Assembly: GCA_030426145.1 (NCBI GenBank)
Contig: JAUHZF010000007.1
Location: forward strand, 1 to 64,000
Origin: Polyangia bacterium
GTDB taxonomy: Bacteria; Myxococcota_A; Polyangia; Polyangiales; Polyangiaceae
Length of the DNA: 64,000 bases
Reading direction: 5' to 3'
The position numbers and the translations under genes are program-made. Shown in pieces: positions 34,336-40,505 of the stretch (positions are counted from its first letter, which is position 1; each line of letters opens with the position of its first letter). The notes below the pieces were generated by a model. It worked only from the letters and a program-made list of their open reading frames with translations, searched no databases and was not told the DNA's origin.

Positions 34336-35862
34336 TCAGGTCGTTTCGGTCAGGCGCTTGCTCTCGGCGGAAGCGAGGCGGCTATCGGCCGAGGCTTCGC
34401 GGGCGGACTGGGCGCCGCCGCTCGCGACGGGCGGAACCGGCTTGCGCCACGCCTCCCAGGACAGCGGCAGCAGCACCTCGCCCTGCCAGGGCTCGAGCTG
34501 CGTGACGCCCCCGCGCGTGACCGAGCGCATGTTGCGGTGCTGGTTGGCGGCCGACAGCTCCTTCCACCGCGTGCCGTCACCCGTGTAGTAGAGCGCCAGG
34601 CGCGAGGGGATGTCGCCCATGCGAATCGTGAAGGGGCTGCCTCCGCGACGGACGGCCTCCAGACGCTGCAGCTCCCGCAGCTCGGCGGCGCGCTCGCGCA
34701 GCCGCTGAGCCGCCACGGGGTATTTCTGCGCAAACCTGTCGGCCGCTTGCTCGAGCGCCTCGGGCGCAATGGTCGTATCGGCGAGCATGCGCTCGATTTC
34801 GGTGCGAAGCGCAGGGGAGAGGTTTCCATCGAGGTCACGTACGCCACCCGGTGGAAGCGCGCCCCCACCCGGCGACGGAGGCCCGGGCGGCATCGGCCCC
34901 GGTGGCATGGGTCCGGGCCCTGACGGCATGGGCCCCGATGGCGGAGGACCCAATGGCGGAGGACCGGGCGGCGGGCCGAGCGGTGGAAACGGCAGGCTCG
35001 GAATGCCCGGCACCTGAGGTCCGCCGCCCCAAGGCGGTAGCCCCGCCCCGGCGCCTGGTAGCGGGCCGGGCGGAGGACCCGGGGGCGGACCGGGCGGCGG
35101 GCCCGGTGGAGGCCCTGGAGTCGGTCCGGGCGCTCCGCCCCCATGCGGCGGCGGTGGCGGACCCGGCGGAGGTCCCGGCGGAACGCCCGGCCCGCCGGGG
35201 AATGGCGCTCCGCCACCACCGCCTGCACTGCCTCCTCCGCGATGACCGCCGCCGCCGGCGTCTGCCGGATCGAGCAGCACCGCCCAATCGCTCGACGGCC
35301 TCGCCACTTCTTTCAGCAGCGAGCGCGGCACCATCGCCACCACCCGGCCTGGCGCTTCCGGCGCCGCCAAGACGTGGTTTCCGATCACCGCCACCCCCGT
35401 CGTCGACGATGCGGTCGCGAGCGCTTGATACGCGTTCACCGGAGAGTGCTGCGCCGGCACCACGCCGTAGATCGCCGCCTTGCCTTGGAGGTCCTCGGGC
35501 GCGGCCATCGGTTGAAGGCCTCGCCCGCGTAGCTCGTCGAGCACGCCGTCGGCGACCTGCGGACGGAAGTAGCGCACGGGCGAGCCATCGATGGTGCGCA
35601 CCTCGGTGACGGTGGCCAGTGCTTCGGGCGACAGCCTTCCGGGCGCAAGCGGCGGACTGCCGCCGCCCCCACCACCTGGCGGCGAAGGAGGCAGCGGAGG
35701 GGAGGGGAGTCCACCTCCACCGCCGGGGTCGTAGCCGGCGGGCCCGGTCGGACCGCCGCTGCCGCCTCCTTGGGGCGCAGGCTCAGCGGCATCACTGTCG
35801 CCCGACAGAAGCAACAGCATGCCGACACCGCCCAGGGGCAACAGCCATTTCATGGCGCTCAT
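34336..35862 (-). CDS. Membrane-anchored protein with collagen-like Pro/Gly repeats and LysM-like end
   Basis: A 508-residue protein. An N-terminal membrane segment (WLLPLGGVGMLLLLSG) is followed by a Gly/Pro spacer and a small globular domain (about 78-200). About 130 residues of PGPPPGP and GPMPPGP type repeats follow. After a helical linker (ALRTEIERMLADT) the C-terminal 100 residues contain a LysM-like module (FTIRMGDIPSRLALYYTGDGTRWKELSAANQ, then LEPWQGEVLLPLSW) resembling LysM domains of phage baseplate and wall-binding proteins. A peptidoglycan-reaching spike on a membrane base is a possible reading. Confidence 0.68.
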   Translation of the reverse strand: MSAMKWLLPLGGVGMLLLLSGDSDAAEPAPQGGGSGGPTGPAGYDPGGGGGLPSPPLPPSPPGGGGGGSPPLAPGRLSPEALATVTEVRTIDGSPVRYFRPQVADGVLDELRGRGLQPMAAPEDLQGKAAIYGVVPAQHSPVNAYQALATASSTTGVAVIGNHVLAAPEAPGRVVAMVPRSLLKEVARPSSDWAVLLDPADAGGGGHRGGGSAGGGGGAPFPGGPGVPPGPPPGPPPPPHGGGAPGPTPGPPPGPPPGPPPGPPPGPLPGAGAGLPPWGGGPQVPGIPSLPFPPLGPPPGPPPLGPPPSGPMPSGPGPMPPGPMPPGPPSPGGGALPPGGVRDLDGNLSPALRTEIERMLADTTIAPEALEQAADRFAQKYPVAAQRLRERAAELRELQRLEAVRRGGSPFTIRMGDIPSRLALYYTGDGTRWKELSAANQHRNMRSVTRGGVTQLEPWQGEVLLPLSWEAWRKPVPPVASGGAQSAREASADSRLASAESKRLTETT

Positions 35863-35958
35863 CGGTCAGTCTCCAAAGGTGTCTCTCGCGTTTCAGGGTT
35901 TCGGCTCCCCGAGAGGGGAGAGCGTCGAAGGTTCGGGGGGGACTGGGGGCTCGCGGCA

Positions 35959-36342
35959 CTACGGCATGCCGAGCTTTCTCGAGGGGTCTTCGAGTCGGCC
36001 GTCTCCGTGGCGCACCAGCACGTGGTAGAGGCGGCGGGCCCGGCTCAGCTGCTGCGCGGTCGATACGACCCGCGCGGCGTGATCGCCCCGCAGCCGGAGC
36101 TCGGCGGCGCGCCAGCAAGCCAGGTCCTCGCAGTCGCCTACGCCGCGAGCCAGCACGAGCGGGCTGGTGACCCAGCGCTCCGCGCCCGCCGGCTCCCGCG
36201 CGTAGCGCACCCCCGAGGCATAGAGCAGCGGCGCATGCGGCTGCGCCCGCAGGTGCTCGACGTCCATGCGTGTCAGCGCTTCGGTCAGGTGACCGAGCAA
36301 CCGGTCCGTCAGATACGGACTCTCGAACGTCGCGGAAAACAC
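35959..36342 (-). CDS. Small transglutaminase-like cysteine protease
   Basis: A 127-residue protein with a complete transglutaminase-like catalytic set: Cys71 in GVGDCEDLACWRAAEL, His107 in YHVLVRHGDG and Asp119 in EDPS, ending KLGMP. The order and spacing (GDCED, then HV, then DG..EDPS) fit the papain/transglutaminase fold of small bacterial and phage proteases. It is shorter than the usual domain, so it may work as a dimer or on a bound partner. In this operon it could process or cross-link structural proteins. Confidence 0.7.
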   Translation of the reverse strand: MFSATFESPYLTDRLLGHLTEALTRMDVEHLRAQPHAPLLYASGVRYAREPAGAERWVTSPLVLARGVGDCEDLACWRAAELRLRGDHAARVVSTAQQLSRARRLYHVLVRHGDGRLEDPSRKLGMP

Positions 36343-36392
36343 GTGGCGTACCTGCGTTGCGAGGGGAGGGCGGAGGCGGAAGAGGGGGCGGC

Positions 36393-37103
36393 TCAGCGCG
36401 CCGCGACGTCGATCCCCGTAAACGCCGCCACGAAGTCGCGCGGCGCCTGGGAGCGGTTCGTCACCTCGAGCCGCGCTTCGGTACCAGCCGGCAGGATGGG
36501 CGTTGCGATGGGTGCCCGCACCACACTGCTCTTGAAGATGGCGGCCGGGACCGAGTCGCTGCCCGCCAGCAGGTTGAGCCGGCCGATTTGAATGCGGCTG
36601 ATCGTAAAATCGCTCGCGATGGCGTCGTCGACGAGGAGGTTGGTGATCCGAAGCGGCTCGCTCGACTCCACGCTCAGCACCAGCGAATTGCCGGCGGGGA
36701 TCCCATTCGGGGCCTTCTCGCGGCTGTCGATGCCGAGGAAGATTTGCGGCACCTCCCCGGCGGTGCTCGCGGCGGACAGCTTCTGCAGCTTGAGCTCTTG
36801 CGCCATCTTCTTGTGCGCCGCCGCCATCGCCTTCTGGTGCTGCACCAGCGTCTGGATCATGTTGCGGAGCTGCTCGGTGCTCGCGGCGTTGCCACCGCCG
36901 CCCCCACCATTGCCAGCGAGCGTGCGCCGCGGCGGCGCCGCCAGCGACAAGCGCGAGGGCGCTCTCGTCAGCGCCATGGTGCGCGGGTTGAGGCCGAGCG
37001 CCGCGTCGAGGTCGTCGCTGCCGCCCACCTCGTAGTCGAGGTCATCCATCAAGCTGAGCTCGCTTTCGAGCGCGTCGAGGTCGTAGTCGTAGTTGTTGCT
37101 CAT
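36393..37103 (-). CDS. Candidate coat protein with a C-terminal beta-sandwich
   Basis: A 236-residue protein from MSNNYDYD. The acidic N-terminus (residues 1-40) and Arg/Gly linker precede a coiled-coil segment (TEQLRNMIQTLVQHQKAMAAAHKKMAQELK, 76-105) and a C-terminal domain of about 120 residues. That domain has eight or more strand-like segments: IFLGID, SLVLSVESSEPLRITNLLVD, DFTISRIQIGRLNLLAG, PAAIFKSSVV, EARLEVTNRS, DFVAAFTG. This reads like a single jelly-roll or other viral beta-sandwich. It is the second gene of the operon, where a major structural protein is often found. The coat role is inference. Confidence 0.55.
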   Translation of the reverse strand: MSNNYDYDLDALESELSLMDDLDYEVGGSDDLDAALGLNPRTMALTRAPSRLSLAAPPRRTLAGNGGGGGGNAASTEQLRNMIQTLVQHQKAMAAAHKKMAQELKLQKLSAASTAGEVPQIFLGIDSREKAPNGIPAGNSLVLSVESSEPLRITNLLVDDAIASDFTISRIQIGRLNLLAGSDSVPAAIFKSSVVRAPIATPILPAGTEARLEVTNRSQAPRDFVAAFTGIDVAAR

Positions 37104-37385
37104 GGGTCCGTGTCGTCGTCTTCGGTGTCTGAGGGTTGGCGTAGAGAAAGGTCCGCGAGGCGCATCCGCAAGGCGCACCTCGCCGGCCCCAGGCTGCCGG
37201 GCGCCCATGAAGGGACGCGCTCAGCCCGCGTGGCGCGGTGGTTCATCCCCGGAGACGATGGCGCCTTGGGGGAGGGGGCTTCAGAGGGGAGGAGGAAAGG
37301 CGCGAGCGACAACGCGACGGCAGTGGCGGCGGCGGTCAGCCCTGGACCCGCCGTCCGCACGGCCGTGTGGCTCGCACTTGCTCGC

Positions 37386-37979
37386 CTACTCGTAGGCGGC
37401 GCGGAGGTTCGCCCACTGACGTTGCAGGTCGTCCAGCGTCAGCTCGCGCGCGCGAGGGATCGCCCGCGGCGGCGGCGCATAGCCTACGACGGGCGCGTGT
37501 TGGTAAGGGGGCGCGCCCATCACCACAGCGCTGCCGCCGCCTGCTTGGGGCGGGGAGACCGCAGGGACAGCCCCGCCGCCGCTCGCGCGCGACGCAGCCT
37601 TCGCGCGATCATTCGCCACGACGCGCTCTCGTGCGATGTTGCCCAGGCCATAGGCGAGCATCCCGGCCCCGAGTGACATCGTGATGTCCGAGGCCTTGCC
37701 CGCCTGGCGCATGAGCCCGATCCCAGCGGCCACGGAGCCGGCCACCAGAGGGATCCCCGCCCCCATGATCGCCTTGGGCTTGCCGGTCTTCTTGTCCATG
37801 AGCTTGGCGTCCGCGATGCCGGCGGCCAGGCCGCCCGCCACGTTGCCCGCCACCTCCGTCACCCGCGCGGTTTGCTCCTGAGAGCGCTTCATCAGGTTCG
37901 CGAGGCGCTTCTTCGTGGAGGCGTAGGCGTCCACCGCCACCTCCTTGGAGATCCCCGCATAGCTGCTCGTCGTTGCCAT
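37386..37979 (-). CDS. Small Gly/Ala-rich membrane protein, first gene of the operon
   Basis: A 197-residue protein. A basic helical N-terminus (YASTKKRLANLMKRSQEQTARVTEV) is followed by two Gly/Ala-rich membrane segments (AIMGAGIPLVAGSVAAGIGLM and MSLGAGMLAYGLGNIA). A Pro/Gly tail ends in a short helix (LTLDDLQRQWANLRAAYE). Small Gly-rich integral membrane proteins of this kind are frequent in membrane-containing phages. It is the promoter-proximal gene of the long minus-strand operon; the TGCGCA-rich region is just upstream. Confidence 0.6.
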   Translation of the reverse strand: MATTSSYAGISKEVAVDAYASTKKRLANLMKRSQEQTARVTEVAGNVAGGLAAGIADAKLMDKKTGKPKAIMGAGIPLVAGSVAAGIGLMRQAGKASDITMSLGAGMLAYGLGNIARERVVANDRAKAASRASGGGAVPAVSPPQAGGGSAVVMGAPPYQHAPVVGYAPPPRAIPRARELTLDDLQRQWANLRAAYE

Positions 37980-38018
37980 GCCCTTAGCGTTGAGAATCCG
38001 AGGCCGTCTTGTCGAGCA

Positions 38019-38250
38019 TGCGCAACCAGCGAATTTTCGCAGGCTGCGCTTTCTTCAAAATCCCCCTTGTTCTGGGGACTTGGCGGCGTGCCTGCGCAGG
38101 CAGGTGCTTGCGCAGACCGCGCATGTCCCCGACCGCTCGAAAAAGAGCAAAGGTTGCCGTCCGTTGGAGAGAAGATGCCTGCGCACGCAAGGTGGATGCG
38201 CAGGCGCCAAGCATCCGCAATCACGACGCCGCGCCTTCCGTGCCTGCGCA
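38019..38250. promoter_or_regulatory. Six TGCGCA palindromes upstream of the long operon
   Basis: TGCGCA occurs at 38019, 38093, 38109, 38180, 38197 and 38245, that is six times in 232 bp of non-coding DNA. Two pairs are spaced 16 and 17 bp start to start, and the two pairs are offset by 87-88 bp. Several copies are extended to CCTGCGCAGG-like symmetry. The stretch lies between ArdA and the first gene of the operon and so holds the operon's control region. TGCGCA is also found at 20758 and 21192 in the replication control region. Regulator sites or an origin are both possible. Confidence 0.5.
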
Positions 38251-38320
38251 GGTACGCATGCACCGGGGCGGTCTCAAGCGATGCCAAACGAGGCTGCTCG
38301 CCGCGTGTGGCGGGCCGCCC

Positions 38321-39070
38321 TCATACGTTGTGAAAGACGTGCACCATGCCGTCCGCATCCTCGCCCTCGAGGGTGAGGAACACGACATCACCGCCCAGCT
38401 CCGCGTCACGCGCGTAGGCCTCGTAGTGGATGTAGGGGCGGAGCGCCTCCGGGACCTTGTCGAGGCCCCCCGTCTCGTCGAGGTAGCAGCCGGCCCAGTC
38501 CTCCGGGCTGTCGTACGCCCCCGCGTACTGCTCCTCCATCCACGTCCACACCTCGTGCAGGCGTTCGAGGTCGTGGTCCGCCCCCAGATGCTTGGCCACA
38601 GCGACGCCAAGCGCGCCGTGCTCAGTGACGAGCCGCGCCTTGGCCACCACGTCGGACAGCGCCTCGTACTCGCCCACGTGCAAGCCCATGAAGCCTTCGT
38701 GATCGTGGACGGCGGTCTCCTCTGCCACGGACTCGGGCGAGGTGGCCAGCACCTCCATCTGGATCCTCGCTTCTAGCGCGCGAGCCCCTTCGAGCACCGC
38801 GCCTGCCAGTTCATGGCTGGTGTGGCGCTCGCACGCAGGCACGAGGCCGCGCTCCTTGTCGTGGCGGCGGTCGCATAGCCCCGTCGCCTCCTCCTCGCAT
38901 GCGTAGCAGCGCATGGGCTCGTCCGACTCGACGTCGAGCCAGGCGCCATGCAGGCGCCCCGCGTTGTAGCTCGCGAGGCACGCGACATAGATCCGAGGAC
39001 AGGGCGTCTCGTTCGCGGCTGTGGTGACGGAGGTGGGCGGCGTAGGGGTGGTGCGGTCGCGTTTGCTCAT
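38321..39070 (-). CDS. ardA: ArdA-type antirestriction protein with an inserted Cys/His module
   Basis: A 249-residue ArdA, a DNA mimic that blocks type I restriction enzymes. Matching segments are PRIYVACLASYNAGRLHGAWLD (25-46), VHDHEGFMGLHVGEYEALSDV (121-141), EEQYAGAYDSPEDWAGCYLDETGGL and the ending IHYEAYARDAELGGDVVFL. Between the first two blocks, residues 51-90 carry an insertion not found in the ArdA proteins I know, with C55-x2-C58-x7-C66-x3-H70-x9-C80-x2-H83, which looks zinc-binding. ArdA is typical of plasmids, conjugative elements and phages, and so marks the element as mobile. Confidence 0.85.
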   Translation of the reverse strand: MSKRDRTTPTPPTSVTTAANETPCPRIYVACLASYNAGRLHGAWLDVESDEPMRCYACEEEATGLCDRRHDKERGLVPACERHTSHELAGAVLEGARALEARIQMEVLATSPESVAEETAVHDHEGFMGLHVGEYEALSDVVAKARLVTEHGALGVAVAKHLGADHDLERLHEVWTWMEEQYAGAYDSPEDWAGCYLDETGGLDKVPEALRPYIHYEAYARDAELGGDVVFLTLEGEDADGMVHVFHNV

Positions 39071-39187
39071 GCCCTAGAGCCTGAGAATCGCGAGAATTTC
39101 GGTGTAGACCGCCCCTCCGCCCAGCAGGGTTTTGACGCTGCGGCCCGTCGAGCCGCGGTCGGGCGGCCCCCAAGAGGTCCTCAGACG

Positions 39188-40201
39188 CTAGCGCGGTGTG
39201 CGCGGGGTCGAGCTCGGGCTCATCTCCTCCGGATGAGGCCCCTTCGCTGTGCACGACGGCGCGATGCCGTTGTCGCCGGCCACATCGCCACCGTCTGCCT
39301 CGGCCTCCGCGGCCATCTTCGCCTTCGCCGCTTCGACCACGCCCTGAAATCGCCGCCCCTCCTCAGGTGAGCCCATCCACATCGCCTCGCTCGCGCGCTC
39401 CACGACGTAGTGCTGCCGCTCGACCTTCTTCTTGAAGGCCTCCGCCTCCTCTCTCGCCTCCGCGAGCTGGCGCTCGGCTTCTGCGAGCTGGCGCTCTAGC
39501 CCCGGAACCTTCGCCGCGAGCACCTGCACCCTCGACAACGCCTGCTCGTAGTCATCGCAACGATGGCGGTAGCTGTCGTGAGCGCTCAAGACGAACTGAA
39601 AAACGCGGTACAACGTCACCGGGTCGGTGCCTGTGATCCGCTCGAACCCTCGGAGGGAGAGCGCATCGTTGAGGGCCTCCATCGTCGCCACGTCGACTGG
39701 GGGCCGTTGCGCCTGCCGATACGCCCGAGCGATCTGCTCCACGCGCGCCACCGGCACCTGCAACCGGATCACGATGTCCGGCACGCTCACCTTCTCCCTC
39801 AACAGCTGGAAGACGTCAGCCTCGACCAGCCCATCTTCATCGCTGCTGCCGTGCGGCGATGTGGATGACGACGCCGTATCCCTCGCGGGCCGCAGTTCTG
39901 CTTTCCGCTTCCGCGCACGACGTTGCTCCCGGCGACGAACCCGCCGAAGGTCCTTCACGCGAAACAGCTTGTGGGCATGCTTGTAACCAGGCTCCTGGAT
40001 GGTGTCGGCGACCGGCACGCGACCATGCTCCACCCAGTGCCGGAGCTGGTACACCGAGATCCCCAAAATCCGAGCTGCCTCCTTGCTCTTGACCAGGTCG
40101 TCCGGGCCGTAGGTATGAGGCCCTCCCGTTTTGGCCCGAAGCTCCGCGGACGAAGGAAGAGAAGGGGCGGACGAGGGTGGGTCTCGGTCGTCTCGGCTCA
40201 T
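39188..40201 (-). CDS. MerR/HTH_17-type DNA-binding protein with coiled coil
   Basis: A 337-residue protein. Residues 35-90 form a MerR-like helix-turn-helix (VKSKEAARILGISVYQLRHWVEHGRVPV ... HKLFRVKDLRRV) followed by a basic arm (RRREQRRARKRKAEL). A second helical domain with HTH character follows (DVFQLLREKVSVPDIVIRLQVPVARVEQIARAYRQ), then a coiled coil (VPGLERQLAEAERQLAEAREEAEAFKKKVERQ). It could be the master regulator of the element or a KfrA-like plasmid nucleoid and partition accessory protein. It is divergent from the modification operon across 300 bp. Confidence 0.65.
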   Translation of the reverse strand: MSRDDRDPPSSAPSLPSSAELRAKTGGPHTYGPDDLVKSKEAARILGISVYQLRHWVEHGRVPVADTIQEPGYKHAHKLFRVKDLRRVRRREQRRARKRKAELRPARDTASSSTSPHGSSDEDGLVEADVFQLLREKVSVPDIVIRLQVPVARVEQIARAYRQAQRPPVDVATMEALNDALSLRGFERITGTDPVTLYRVFQFVLSAHDSYRHRCDDYEQALSRVQVLAAKVPGLERQLAEAERQLAEAREEAEAFKKKVERQHYVVERASEAMWMGSPEEGRRFQGVVEAAKAKMAAEAEADGGDVAGDNGIAPSCTAKGPHPEEMSPSSTPRTPR

Positions 40202-40505
40202 TCAGTAGGGTCCTTCGGCATGAGAAACGACACGGCGCCGTCCTCATTCCCTCGACCCGAGGTCGCGCCGAGTTGCGTGAAAAAACGCCGAAGAACGAAG
40301 AAAGTGTTCGCGCGCGGACGACACCGAAACGATCTCGGCCAGTTGAATCCCCCAGGCGCCGCTACCCAGCCCTATCGCCGCCCCCGGCTTTCGAGCACCT
40401 CGGCAAGTATCATTGCACGCGGTATAGACGGTATATGCGCTGGGGGCGGTACGAGCCTGAGACCAGACCAGAACAGAACAGCAAGAATTGGGAGGCTAGA
40501 GGGTT
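40202..40505. promoter_or_regulatory. Divergent intergenic region with a sigma-70-like promoter for the modification operon
   Basis: No gene is visible here. TCGGCA (40400-40405) and TATAGA (40423-40428) are spaced 17 bp and point to the methyltransferase gene. GGTATA is repeated three bases after its first copy (GGTATAGACGGTATA), which may be an operator. GGGAGG at about 40489 is the likely ribosome-binding site. Confidence 0.35.
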
